Assembly (NCBI RefSeq): GCF_000152825.2
Contig: NC_014414.1
Coordinates: forward strand, 1,984,001-2,048,000
DNA length: 64,000 bases
Origin: Parvularcula bermudensis HTCC2503
GTDB lineage: Bacteria; Pseudomonadota; Alphaproteobacteria; Caulobacterales; Parvularculaceae
Direction: 5' to 3'
Shown: positions 46,568 through 55,674 of the stretch, piece after piece
Layout: every line of letters begins with the position of its first letter
Position numbering within the stretch: the stretch's first letter is position 1
The notes under the pieces: model-generated
Told to the model about the DNA's origin: nothing
Databases searched by the model: none
What the model saw: the letters and a program-made list of their open reading frames with translations, nothing else
Program-made: the position numbers and the translations under genes

Positions 46568-47437
46568 ATGATGGGAATGAGTGGCGTTTCTAATCGCCAA
46601 GCGGTTTGCGGTCTTCTGGCCGGCACCGTCATGATGACGGGCATTAGCCACGCTCAGCCCATCGGCGCCGCCCCCGATTACCAGGCTCTTCTCGACGAAC
46701 GCCGATACGAGCAATCATGGGCGCCTCTATTGGAGGAGGCCTCCTCAGCGGCTGCAGACGGAGAGGGCGGTGCGCTCCCCCTTAGCGGCCCGGCCCCCGA
46801 AGACAATGCCGCCTCGGGGCTGACTTTTCATGCCCATCAAACCGCCGCTACCCTGCCCCAGGGCTACGCTCAGTTCCTGAAAGAAGCCGAAGCGGCTCAG
46901 ACCTGTCAGCTGGTGCGCGCTGTGGCGGATCAATTCGATACCCGCGCGGCGATGGCGGCGGTGGGCAATGGGGCGAGCTTTGCCTTTGGCCAAGCCGATC
47001 ATTGTTCGCCGAATACCTTGAGATTTTCGGCGTCTGGGGCGGATGACAATCAAGATGTCGGCTTTACCCTTGCCCCTGAGATTACCCATTGTGTCGATGG
47101 GGGCTGCACGGTCCGCGGGTTCAAGGGGGAGATCCGGGTCGGGGAACTCATCACGGATCAGGCGAAGGGACAGGCTGGGTGGTATATGTATGCCGCCGCC
47201 GACGGCACGCGGGTGACGTGGGATCGCCAGACCGCTCAGGGCCTTTCCGACATCGCCCAATCGGTCGACGTGGCCGACAGTATGACGATGGGCGATCTCG
47301 AAGCGGGGCTGATGATCAATCGCGGCCCGGCCGACCTCTCGCTGAACTATGTTCGCCGCCGGTCGAAATTCCAGACATGGGAAGACAAGATCGTCGACAA
47401 TGAAGATTATGTCGGCGTGAAACTCAGCGTCGATTGA
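46568..47437 (+). CDS. Exported protein of unknown function
   Basis: Up to 289 residues. A signal peptide (LLAGTVMMTGISHAQ) is followed by a soluble region with several Cys (TCQLV, HCSPN, THCVDGGCTVRGFKGEIRVG) and a C-terminal half with barrel-like alternation ending YVGVKLSVD. It may be outer-membrane or periplasmic. The ATG at 46568 sits immediately after AGGAG; ATG 46577 has better spacing. I do not recognise the family. It is alone between the GSR block and gltX. Confidence 0.65.
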   Translation: MMGMSGVSNRQAVCGLLAGTVMMTGISHAQPIGAAPDYQALLDERRYEQSWAPLLEEASSAAADGEGGALPLSGPAPEDNAASGLTFHAHQTAATLPQGYAQFLKEAEAAQTCQLVRAVADQFDTRAAMAAVGNGASFAFGQADHCSPNTLRFSASGADDNQDVGFTLAPEITHCVDGGCTVRGFKGEIRVGELITDQAKGQAGWYMYAAADGTRVTWDRQTAQGLSDIAQSVDVADSMTMGDLEAGLMINRGPADLSLNYVRRRSKFQTWEDKIVDNEDYVGVKLSVD

Positions 47438-47585
47438 TCTCTGGTGCCGATCGCGCCGCTTCGGGGGCGGGCACTTCTATCTCTTCGCAGGAGAGCCGAT
47501 TCTCATCTCGGTCCTATCTTCCACAGGCAAGGCCCTCTAAGGACGGGCTTTTCAGTCGCTTTCCTGCGACGGAGGATCGCTTTTC

Positions 47586-48938
47586 ATGGCTGTGAAAGTT
47601 CGCTTCGCCCCCTCACCGACGGGCAAGCTTCATGTCGGCAATGTACGCGCCGCGCTGTTCAACTGGCTGTTTGCCCGGCGAACGGCGGGGACCTTTCTTC
47701 TTCGCTCTGACGATACCGATCGGTTGCGGTCGACCACCGCATTTGAGGACCAGATCCGCCACGATCTGACGTGGCTGGGCCTCCACCATGACGAATTTGC
47801 CCGCCAGTCAGAGCGTTTTGATGCCTATCGCGCCGTCGCGGAGGAGTTGAAGGCGCAGTCTTTGCTCTACCCGTGTTATGAGACGCCGGAGGAGCTCGAT
47901 CGCCAACGAAAGCTGCGACGCGCCCGCGGCTTGCCCCCGGTCTATGATCGCGCCGCCCTATCCCTGTCACCCGATGAAAAAGCGGCCCTCGAAGCGGAGG
48001 GGCGTCAGCCGCATTGGCGATTTAAGCTCAGTCGTTCGGTTGTGGAATGGGACGATATGATCAGGGGAGAGACGAAAGTCGATACCAGCTCGATCTCCGA
48101 CCCCGTTCTCATTCGAGAGGATGGGCAATTTCTCTACACGCTGCCGTCATGCGTCGACGATGTCGATATGGGCATCACCCATATTATCCGTGGCGAAGAT
48201 CACGTCACCAACACCGCGGCGCAACTCGAAATCTTTGCCGCCATTCTATCGATTCGCGGCGGGGGGGATTTGCCGCAATTCGGTCACCACTCCCTGCTGG
48301 TGGGCAAGGATGGTGAGCAATTGTCGAAGCGACTTGGTTCGCTGACAATTGAAGACCTCCGCGCGCAAGGAATTGAGGCGGCGGCGATCACGAGCTTGCT
48401 GGCCCGTCTGGGGACGGCGGACCCGGTTATCCCCGCCGCTGACCTCGACATGCTGGCCGAGGGCTTTGCCTTCGATCGCCTGGGGCGCGCGCCTGCGCGG
48501 TTTAATCAGACGGAATTGATCGCGCTGAACGCCCGCCTCCTCCATGAGATGCCCTATGAACGGCTCAAAGGGCGGCTCGCGCAATTGGATATCGATGACC
48601 GCCTGTGGGAGGCGGTGAAAGGCAATATCGAAACCATCGCCGACGCGTGCGAATGGCGTGACATCATTGAAAAGCCCATCGAGCCGGTCATCGCCGAAGA
48701 AGACCGACCGGTTACCGAAGCCGCCGCCGCCGCTGTGCCCGATCGCGAAGTGGGGCCAGAAGATTGGCCGGCCATTATCGATGCGGTGAAGGCTGAAACG
48801 GGGCGAAAGGGAAAGAAGCTTTTCATGCCCCTTCGGCTGGCCCTCACCGGAAAGAGCTTCGGTCCTGAGATGCCGGTCCTCTTTACGCTGATCGGCGCTG
48901 CGCGCGCCAAACAGCGTTTCCTCGGTGAAGACGCCTAG
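47586..48938 (+). CDS. gltX: Glutamyl-tRNA synthetase (GltX-type)
   Basis: 450 residues. Class I signatures: RFAPSPTGKLHVGNVRAALF (HIGH-type HVGN) and GEQLSKRLGS (KMSKS-type). The usual RIEDTD is LRSDDTD here. Alphaproteobacteria often have two GluRS, one of which can charge tRNA-Gln for the amidotransferase route; which this is cannot be decided from the window. GGAGG lies 9 bases before the ATG. The TAG stop is part of a dispersed repeat. Confidence 0.92.
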   Translation: MAVKVRFAPSPTGKLHVGNVRAALFNWLFARRTAGTFLLRSDDTDRLRSTTAFEDQIRHDLTWLGLHHDEFARQSERFDAYRAVAEELKAQSLLYPCYETPEELDRQRKLRRARGLPPVYDRAALSLSPDEKAALEAEGRQPHWRFKLSRSVVEWDDMIRGETKVDTSSISDPVLIREDGQFLYTLPSCVDDVDMGITHIIRGEDHVTNTAAQLEIFAAILSIRGGGDLPQFGHHSLLVGKDGEQLSKRLGSLTIEDLRAQGIEAAAITSLLARLGTADPVIPAADLDMLAEGFAFDRLGRAPARFNQTELIALNARLLHEMPYERLKGRLAQLDIDDRLWEAVKGNIETIADACEWRDIIEKPIEPVIAEEDRPVTEAAAAAVPDREVGPEDWPAIIDAVKAETGRKGKKLFMPLRLALTGKSFGPEMPVLFTLIGAARAKQRFLGEDA

Positions 48939-49037
48939 AGCCGTTTCAGTCCCCCCCTAGTTGTGAAACGTCGCTTGGCCTTTGTCTGATCCCCTTTTCA
49001 AGCGAACCGGTTCTCCCATCGCTGAAAAGGGTCTAGA
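48935..49037. repeat. Dispersed palindromic repeat, copy 3
   Basis: About 103 bases with inverted ends: CTAGAGCCGTTTCAG and CTGAAAAGGGTCTAG. An internal TTTTCAAGCGAACCGG matches other copies. Its start supplies the gltX stop. Confidence 0.75.
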
Positions 49038-49058
49038 TTATTGGTGAGAGGAACGCCC

Positions 49059-49991
49059 ATGAGCCGCAAGAACGATTTGCCGCCAAAGGCCCACGAACCG
49101 AACGCTGAAATCGAGACGATCATCGTGCCAAGGGCGCGCGATCTCGGCGGGTTCTCGGTTCGCCGGGCGCTGCCCTCGTCTGAGCGACAAATGGTTGGGC
49201 CGTTCATCTTCTTCGATCAAATCGGCCCTGCTGAATTCGCGCCGGGTAAGGCCGTGGATGTGCGGCCGCATCCTCATATCGGTCTGGCGACCGCCACCTA
49301 TCTTTATGAAGGCGCGTTGCGCCATCGCGACAGCCTGGGCAACGCGTTGGATATTACGCCGGGGGCGGTCAATTGGATGATTGCCGGAAAGGGCATTACC
49401 CATTCCGAGCGGAGCCCAGAGGAAACAAGGGGTCAGGCGCGCCGACTGTCCGGCATTCAAACCTGGGTGGCCCTCCCACAGGATAAAGAGGATATGCCGC
49501 CGCATTTCGAACACCATGGGGCGGCGAGCCGGCCAGTCCTGTCCGATAAGGGGGTTGAGATGCGGGTCATTCTGGGAAGGGCCTATGGCGAAGTGGCGGC
49601 GGCCACCCTTTTGTCCGACACGCTCTATGTCGATGTCCATCTCGCCGAAGGGGCAAGTGTTCCCGTTCCCGACGATCATGAAGACCGGGCGATCTATGTC
49701 GTCGACGGGCGGTGCCGCGTGGCCGGGCAAACAATTGAGGCGGGCGAGTGCGCCGTCTTCGGATCGATAAACGCTTTGACTCTCAAGGCGGAGGAGGGGC
49801 CTGTGCGCCTTCTCCTCTTTGGGGGCGAGACGGCCGATGGCCCCCGCCACATTTGGTGGAATTTCGTTGCGAGTTCGATGGAGAAAATCGAGGCGGCGAA
49901 GGCGGACTGGGCCGCGGCGCGTTGGCAGGAAGGGCGATTCCAGCTTCCCCCCGACGACGCCGAAGAGTTCATCCCCCTTCCGTCGCCTTAG
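49059..49991 (+). CDS. Pirin family protein
   Basis: 310 residues. The pirin double-cupin signature is clear: RPHPHIGLATATYLYEGALR and GKGITHSERSPEE carry the metal-binding His and Glu. Pirins are iron-dependent and some have quercetinase activity or act as regulators; role here unknown. AGAGGA precedes the ATG at 49059. The TAG stop lies in a dispersed repeat. Confidence 0.88.
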   Translation: MSRKNDLPPKAHEPNAEIETIIVPRARDLGGFSVRRALPSSERQMVGPFIFFDQIGPAEFAPGKAVDVRPHPHIGLATATYLYEGALRHRDSLGNALDITPGAVNWMIAGKGITHSERSPEETRGQARRLSGIQTWVALPQDKEDMPPHFEHHGAASRPVLSDKGVEMRVILGRAYGEVAAATLLSDTLYVDVHLAEGASVPVPDDHEDRAIYVVDGRCRVAGQTIEAGECAVFGSINALTLKAEEGPVRLLLFGGETADGPRHIWWNFVASSMEKIEAAKADWAAARWQEGRFQLPPDDAEEFIPLPSP

Positions 49992-50081
49992 AGCCCTTAT
50001 CAAGCGACGTGGAGACCGGTTCGCGCGATAAGACAAAGACTCAAGAGACGGTCACAGCACCGATCCAATTGAAACGGCTCT
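49988..50081. repeat. Dispersed palindromic repeat, copy 4
   Basis: TTAGAGCCCTTATCAAGCGA, then GTGGAGACCGGTTCGCGC, ending GAAACGGCTCT, the inverse of AGAGCCGTTTC. Supplies the pirin stop. Confidence 0.7.
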
Positions 50082-50143
50082 TTTTGATGACCTGATCGAT
50101 CACCGCCTAGGGGGAGGGGCCCCTGGACAGTCGTCGAGGGGCG

Positions 50144-50302
50144 TCAGGCCGGGCGCTTGGGGCTGCCGCGCATCACCGTCTCGCCCACAAGGTCCGGACG
50201 TCGCAACAGACGGAAGACTTTATCCGCTGTCATCCGGCGTTTTTGTTCCGTATCGCCAAGCCGTGAATAAAGTTCACGGGTCGTCGCATTCTCTGCGCCC
50301 AT
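50144..50302 (-). CDS. Candidate 52-residue protein behind a CtrA-type box
   Basis: MGAENATTRELYSRLGDTEQ is followed by KRRMTADKVFRLLRRPDLVG and a tail ending KRPA. Basic, no membrane segment. There is only a weak ribosome site (GGGC before the ATG), so translation is not certain. It sits downstream of phaC on the same strand. A TTAA-N7-TTAA box lies 51 bases upstream. Family unknown. Confidence 0.4.
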   Translation of the reverse strand: MGAENATTRELYSRLGDTEQKRRMTADKVFRLLRRPDLVGETVMRGSPKRPA

Positions 50303-50352
50303 CTTTTTGCCCTAAATGTAACCAGCCATTAACCAGTCTGATCGCGCCAGGG

Positions 50353-50367
50353 TTAACGGGTCGTTAA
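50353..50367. promoter_or_regulatory. CtrA-type binding site (TTAA-N7-TTAA)
   Basis: TTAACGGGTCGTTAA is an exact match to the cell-cycle regulator CtrA consensus TTAA-N7-TTAA; a nearby TTAACC at 50328 adds to it. It lies upstream of the 52-residue ORF and downstream of phaC. In a GC-rich genome an exact match is less likely by chance. Confidence 0.55.
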
Positions 50368-50431
50368 CAACCGTGACCCTTAGAGCGCAGGGGGGGGGAG
50401 AAAAACGCCGTCGCCGGACCCCGATATCCGT

Positions 50432-52738
50432 TCACTCACTCTGTGTCAGGACGTAGTGCCCGGGGGCGTCCTCAAGCACCGGCAAGTCGCCGTCACCTGG
50501 CTGGCGAGCCGGGACAGTGCCTTCGGAGCGATCGGCGAGCCATTTGATCCAATAGGGCCACCAGGAATAATCATGGCGCTCGGCGTCTTCTTTCCAGTCC
50601 TCGACGGTATCAGGCAATTGATCGTTCGTGCTGTAGTGATATTTCTTCTTTTCCGGGGGGTTGATGACCCCGGCGATATGGCCTGAGCCCGCCAGCATAT
50701 ATCGGACATCTCCGCCGAACAGCTTAGCCGATCTGTAGACGGATTGATATGGCGCGATGTGATCGTTTTCTCCCGCCTGCATGAAGATAGGGATGTTCAC
50801 CTTGGAGAGATCGATCTTCACCCCTTCGATCTCCAATTCGCCTTTTGCTAGAAGATTGTCGCGATAGAAGTTCTTGAGATAGAACAGGTGGCACGCCTTG
50901 GTCATGCGGGTGGCATCCGCATTCCAGTAAAGAAGGTCGAACTTTTTCGCCTCTTTTCCCTTGTAATAGTTATCGACAAAGGCCGACCAGATCAGATCGT
51001 TCGGGCGCAGCATATTGAAGGTTCTTGCCATGGCGGAGCCTTCGAGCACGCCGCCGGCCGCGTCGATCTGTTTTTCCAAATTGTCCAGCTGCTTATCGTC
51101 CACAAAGAGGAGCAGATCGCCGGCTTCTTCGAAATCGGTCTGGGCCGTGAAGAATGTCGCTGTCTTGATTCGATTGTCATCGACCTGCGCCATATAGGCC
51201 AAGGTGACGGCGAGGAGGGTGCCGCCGATACAATAGCCGATCGTATCGACCTCATTGCATCCGGTCGCTCGTTCGATCGCTTCGAGGCTCTCGAAGATCC
51301 CTTCACGCATATAGTCGGGGAAAGATTTATCCTTCAACGAAGGCTCGGGATTGACCCATGACACCAAAAATACGGTGCGGCCCTGGGCAACCAGCCATTT
51401 GATAAAAGAATTCTCCGGCTGCAGATCGAGGATGTAGAATTTGTTGATCCAAGGCGGGTAAATCACAATCGGCCGCTCCGCGACATTCTCGGTGACCGGT
51501 GTGTACTGAATAAGCTGCATCAGATCGTTCTGATAGACCACCTTGCCGGGGGTTGTGGCGAGGTTCTCGCCGACCTTGAAATAGTCGAGGTCGGCTTGCT
51601 TGATCGCCAGCTCTCCCCGACCTCGTTCGAGATCGTCCATGAAGTTGCGGAACCCGGCCACCCAGTTTGCCCCCTGGCTGTTCAGGGTCTCGTCGATGAC
51701 TTCTGGGTTGAGCGCGGGGACATTGGTCGGTGACATGGCGGCCAGGAACTGGTCGGCATGGAAATAGGCCCGGCGCTTTGTCGCGGCATCAACGCCCTCG
51801 GCATTGGCAATGGCATTGTCGACCCATTCCCCAAACAGAAGATAGCTCTGCTTGATGAAGTCCAGCATGGGATTTTCCTCCCAGGCTTTATGTCGAAAGC
51901 GTTTGTCCCCGGGTTTCGGCTGCGCAATGGGGCTGGCTTCTACGCCCGACATCCGTTCCAGAGTCGTTGAGAAGAGCTTTGTATAGTTCTCCCACAGGCC
52001 CAGTTGTAATTGCATGAGTCGGAGAGGGTTTGAGGTCAGCGCCGCGGCGACTTCGGTGCCGGCTTCGCTTACATTTAAGGGATCGGGATTGGTCTCGGTA
52101 TTTTTACGCCCAAGATCGGCTCTCCGATCGACAACGTCTTCGAGGATCTCGCGTGTCCGGACATTGATTTCAGCCATATACTCGGCGAACTTTTTCATAT
52201 CCGTGTAAACGGGGGCCGCCGGATCGGCCTTCAGCCCTGTCATGGCGGCCGCCTTAGGCGCAGTCTTCGTTGTCGCCTTCTCTGGAGCCGCCTTCTCTGG
52301 AGCCGCCTTCTCTGGAGCCGCATTCTCTGGGGCCGCATTCTCTGGGGCCGGTGTCTTCTCCGAGGAAGACGGGGCGGAGGAGGTCGCGGCACGCTCACTG
52401 CTGGCGCCCTTCGCGGCGCCCTTGGCGGGGTCGGCCGTCTGCGGCGCGCTGCCCGGTTGGTCTTGCTTCTCTGCGGCGGCCGCCAGGTCGATCCCCTCCT
52501 CCTTCGGGGAGGCGCTGCCCTTATCCTCGAACGTCTTCACCGCAGAGATCTTCCGCGGGGCGGAGGGGGCCCGCCGAGGGGTGCGATCAGCCGAAGGCTG
52601 CGGCGGTGTTTCCGCCGGTGCGGCCTTTTTCGACGCCGCTGTCTTTTTGGTGGGGGTCGTCTTTTTTGTCGCCGCGCGTTTCGTTGCGGACTTGCGGCGC
52701 GGGGAAGGAGAGGTCTTTTTTTGATTGTTCTCTGACAT
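50432..52738 (-). CDS. phaC: Class I poly(3-hydroxyalkanoate) synthase with histone-like N-terminal tail
   Basis: 768 residues against about 590 for typical class I enzymes. The extra ~165 N-terminal residues are Lys/Ala/Pro rich (KKTSPSPRRKSATKRAATKK at the start, AAPEKAAPEKAAPEK later), like H1/PhaF-type tails. The synthase body has the catalytic Cys503 in GYCIGGT, and the later ENDH and GSGHIAGVINPP carry the Asp and His. It polymerises hydroxyacyl-CoA on granules. GGAATC is before the ATG. Confidence 0.93.
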   Translation of the reverse strand: MSENNQKKTSPSPRRKSATKRAATKKTTPTKKTAASKKAAPAETPPQPSADRTPRRAPSAPRKISAVKTFEDKGSASPKEEGIDLAAAAEKQDQPGSAPQTADPAKGAAKGASSERAATSSAPSSSEKTPAPENAAPENAAPEKAAPEKAAPEKATTKTAPKAAAMTGLKADPAAPVYTDMKKFAEYMAEINVRTREILEDVVDRRADLGRKNTETNPDPLNVSEAGTEVAAALTSNPLRLMQLQLGLWENYTKLFSTTLERMSGVEASPIAQPKPGDKRFRHKAWEENPMLDFIKQSYLLFGEWVDNAIANAEGVDAATKRRAYFHADQFLAAMSPTNVPALNPEVIDETLNSQGANWVAGFRNFMDDLERGRGELAIKQADLDYFKVGENLATTPGKVVYQNDLMQLIQYTPVTENVAERPIVIYPPWINKFYILDLQPENSFIKWLVAQGRTVFLVSWVNPEPSLKDKSFPDYMREGIFESLEAIERATGCNEVDTIGYCIGGTLLAVTLAYMAQVDDNRIKTATFFTAQTDFEEAGDLLLFVDDKQLDNLEKQIDAAGGVLEGSAMARTFNMLRPNDLIWSAFVDNYYKGKEAKKFDLLYWNADATRMTKACHLFYLKNFYRDNLLAKGELEIEGVKIDLSKVNIPIFMQAGENDHIAPYQSVYRSAKLFGGDVRYMLAGSGHIAGVINPPEKKKYHYSTNDQLPDTVEDWKEDAERHDYSWWPYWIKWLADRSEGTVPARQPGDGDLPVLEDAPGHYVLTQSE
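52276..52350 (-). repeat. Five 15-base tandem repeats in the phaC tail
   Basis: Five units (three CCTTCTCTGGAGCCG and two CATTCTCTGGGGCCG) encode Glu-Lys/Asn-Ala-Ala-Pro repeats. Frame-preserving; a likely source of tail-length change. Confidence 0.9.
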
Positions 52739-52833
52739 CGGATTCCTTGCCTTGAGGCGATGGGCGTGCGTAGACGCGGTCTCGACTGATGTACGGGCCT
52801 ATAGGGCGGACGCAACGGGGGGGCGAGGGTTTC

Positions 52834-53250
52834 ATGCGGCGAGCCATCGAAATCGCGCTTACTGCTGTGGTCGGTTGCGGTTTTTTAAGCAGTTGCGAAA
52901 CGGACGTGCCGCAGAGCGTGGGCCTTGAGGGGACGGAAAACCAAGTTATCGCCGACCGAATCACCCAGCGCACGGCCGAGGCAGCGGCGGCGCCGCCGCG
53001 CCCATTGTCCACTGTGCCCGACGAAGCGCCGGCGATGCCGAGTGATATCGCCCTGGCGGCGGATCGGTCGGATTTGGCCGAGACACGGGCGACGGTGCGG
53101 CGGGCTGTTACCGATGCGCAGCAAGCCGAAGCCGATGCCGCCCTCAGGGCGCGGGCAGACCGTTTACTCGCCCAGCTTGAACGGGATCGCGCGATTGCCA
53201 GGTCTGTCGGCTCGTTGGCTGATCGCTTTCCGAAGGAGGACCGCCAATGA
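52834..53250 (+). CDS. Small lipoprotein coupled to hom
   Basis: 138 residues. Lipobox CGFLSSC follows a short signal (RRAIEIALTAVVG). The mature part is Ala/Asp/Arg rich with helical repeats (ARADRLLAQLERDRAIARSV). No family recognised. The stop overlaps the hom ATG by ATGA, an odd pairing of an envelope lipoprotein with amino-acid synthesis. GAGGG precedes the ATG at 52834. Confidence 0.65.
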   Translation: MRRAIEIALTAVVGCGFLSSCETDVPQSVGLEGTENQVIADRITQRTAEAAAAPPRPLSTVPDEAPAMPSDIALAADRSDLAETRATVRRAVTDAQQAEADAALRARADRLLAQLERDRAIARSVGSLADRFPKEDRQ

Positions 53251-54524
53251 GGATAGGAGTGGCCGGATTGGGGACTGTGGGGGTGGGTCTCCTACAGCTC
53301 CTGGCCGATGAGCGGAGAGCTGGACGCGCCCGCATCGAGGCGACGGTGACCGCCATATGTGCCCGCGACCGGCGCCGGGATCGCGGGATCGATTTGGCCG
53401 ACATGACATGGGTCGATGATCCGGTCGCGCTGGCGGCCTCGGACGAGATCGATGTCTTTGTGGAGCTGATGGGGGGCGCGTCGGGGGCGGCCAAAACCGC
53501 CGTGGAGACAGCGCTAGAGGCGGGGAAACCGGTGGTCACGGCGAATAAGGCGCTGATCGCTGCCCACGGCCTTTCACTTGCGCGCCTTGCCGAAGAGCGG
53601 GGGACGGCCCTGAAATTCGAGGCGGCGATCGCCGGGGGCGTGCCGATTGTGCGCGGCCTGCGCGATGGCTTGGCTCTATGCCATACAGAGCGACTTTCCG
53701 GCATCCTCAACGGGACCTGTAATTTCATCCTCGACAAAATGACGGCCGAAGGGGCGGCATTCGACGAGGTTCTCAAGGAAGCGCAGGAGGCCGGCTACGC
53801 CGAGGCGGATCCGAGTTTCGACATCGATGGCATCGATGCGGCCCATAAACTCCATATTCTGGCGATGATCGCCTTTGACGCCGCCCTGCCGGACGATGCG
53901 GTCACGGCGCAAGGGATCACGGGCGTGGGTCTTGGAGATCTGGCGATGGCAACGCGCCTCGATCGGGTCATGAAATTAGTCGCCGAAGCGCGACAGCAGG
54001 GGGACGGCTTGGCCTTGAGGGTCACGCCGGCGCTTGTGCCGTACGATCATGCCTTCGCCCAGGCGCATGGGCCGGGTAATGCCGTTTCCGTTACCGCCAG
54101 CCCCCTTGGCGATCTGCTCTTTGCCGGACCCGGCGCGGGGGGTGGGGCCACCGCAGCGGCCGTGGCGGCGGACCTTTGCACGCTCGCCCGGGGGGACGGC
54201 GGCCCGGTCTTTGCCAGTCCCGCCATGAGATTGCGAGAAGTGACAATTGCCGATGCGGGCGACATCCAAGACATCTATGCCTTGCGCTTACCCTTGGCGG
54301 CGGATCATGGGGCGCTCGACGATCTCGTTACCGATATCGAGGCGGCGGGGGTTGGCATTGATCGCCTCGATTTGCCCCCTTCCTTAGGCACAGCGGGGGA
54401 CATTGACGCCATTGCGGTAACGACGTCCGTAAAAGCGCGTGACCTACGCTCGGTTTTAGATAAGCTTTCCGCGCAATCAGCCCTTCGCCATGCGCCCGGG
54501 GCCTATCCCATGATCGATCCTTAA
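53247..54524 (+). CDS. hom: Homoserine dehydrogenase
   Basis: 425 residues with a C-terminal ACT domain (residues about 345-420). It reduces aspartate semialdehyde to homoserine for threonine and methionine. NAD(P)-binding GVAGLGTVGVGLLQLL, catalytic-region LNGTCNFILDKM and the DPSFDIDGIDAAHKLHILA signature are intact. The ACT domain suggests threonine feedback. It starts in the stop of the lipoprotein gene (ATGA). Confidence 0.95.
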   Translation: MRIGVAGLGTVGVGLLQLLADERRAGRARIEATVTAICARDRRRDRGIDLADMTWVDDPVALAASDEIDVFVELMGGASGAAKTAVETALEAGKPVVTANKALIAAHGLSLARLAEERGTALKFEAAIAGGVPIVRGLRDGLALCHTERLSGILNGTCNFILDKMTAEGAAFDEVLKEAQEAGYAEADPSFDIDGIDAAHKLHILAMIAFDAALPDDAVTAQGITGVGLGDLAMATRLDRVMKLVAEARQQGDGLALRVTPALVPYDHAFAQAHGPGNAVSVTASPLGDLLFAGPGAGGGATAAAVAADLCTLARGDGGPVFASPAMRLREVTIADAGDIQDIYALRLPLAADHGALDDLVTDIEAAGVGIDRLDLPPSLGTAGDIDAIAVTTSVKARDLRSVLDKLSAQSALRHAPGAYPMIDP

Positions 54525-54542
54525 AGAATCGATCCTTAAAGA
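54513..54542. repeat. 15-base perfect tandem duplication at the hom stop
   Basis: ATCGATCCTTAAAGA occurs twice in a row; the first copy contains the TAA stop of hom. A recent slippage or duplication. It extends the gap to the glpX ribosome site. Confidence 0.9.
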
Positions 54543-54559
54543 GTTGAGGAATGAGTTTA

Positions 54560-55537
54560 ATGAGCACCTCCACCGAATATCTTGACCGTTTTCTCGCCAT
54601 TGAACTCAGCCGCTGCACTGAGGCGGCGGCGGTTGCCGCGTCGACCATGATCGGTCGAGGAGACAAGGAAGGGGCGGACCAGGCGGCGGTGTCAGCGCTG
54701 CGCGACGCCTTCAACAAGCTCGATATCGATGGGACGGTGGTGATCGGCGAGGGAGAGCGCGACGAAGCCCCGATGCTCTTTATCGGCGAGAAAGTCGGGA
54801 AGGGCGGCCCGGCCGTCGACATTGCCCTCGACCCGCTGGAGGGCACGACCCTGACCGCGAAGGCGATGCACAATGCCCTCGCCGTGGTCGCCATGGCGAC
54901 CGGTGGCTCACTCCTCCATAGTCCCGATGTCTATATGGAAAAAATTGCCTGCGGGCCGGGCTATCCCGATGGGGTGATCGATCTGGACGCCTCGCCGCGG
55001 GAGAATATTGAAAATTTGGCGAAGGCAAAAGGGGTCAAGCCGTCCGAGCTGACGGTCTGCGTCCTCGACCGTGAGCGGCATCAGGCGATTATCGATGCGG
55101 CCCGGACGGTCAATGCGCGGGTCTTCATGATTCCCGATGGCGATGTGGCCGGGGTGTTTCACACCACCGATCCGAATACCGGCATCGACCTCTATCTTGG
55201 GTCCGGCGGGGCTCCCGAAGGCGTCCTTGCCGCGGCGGCTTTGCGCTGTGTCGGCGGCCAGATGCAGGGGCGGCTTATTTTCCGCAACGACGATGAACGG
55301 GCGCGCGCCGAAAAGGCCGGGATCACTGATCTTTCCAAGAAATACAGCCTGATGGACATGGCCTCCGGCGATGTGATGTTCGCGGCCACGGGCGTGACCG
55401 ATGGGTCCATGCTGAAGGGCGTCAAGTGGAAGGGTGATCGTGTCGAGACCAATACGGTTGTGATGCGGTCCAAATCCGGCACGGTCCGTTATCTCGAAGC
55501 GTCGACCAAATCCGCCAACTACGATTTCCTGAAATAA
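54560..55537 (+). CDS. glpX: Class II fructose-1,6-bisphosphatase
   Basis: 325 residues. It hydrolyses fructose-1,6-bisphosphate in gluconeogenesis. Metal-binding GEGERDEAPML and DPLEGTTLTA match GlpX. The ATG at 54560 has GAGGA 9 bases upstream; the ATG at 54551 touches it. It follows hom. Confidence 0.95.
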   Translation: MSTSTEYLDRFLAIELSRCTEAAAVAASTMIGRGDKEGADQAAVSALRDAFNKLDIDGTVVIGEGERDEAPMLFIGEKVGKGGPAVDIALDPLEGTTLTAKAMHNALAVVAMATGGSLLHSPDVYMEKIACGPGYPDGVIDLDASPRENIENLAKAKGVKPSELTVCVLDRERHQAIIDAARTVNARVFMIPDGDVAGVFHTTDPNTGIDLYLGSGGAPEGVLAAAALRCVGGQMQGRLIFRNDDERARAEKAGITDLSKKYSLMDMASGDVMFAATGVTDGSMLKGVKWKGDRVETNTVVMRSKSGTVRYLEASTKSANYDFLK

Positions 55538-55674
55538 GCGGTCACCGAAAATAGGCGCGCAAGGTCGGGGCCCGTCTTGGACGAGTGCCGCCCGGGGGGG
55601 GAGGGCGTCTTTTTTCTGGCCTTAGGTGCGGCGCAACACTTGTAATTCCTGCGGTGTTCTTTAGCGACAGGGAG

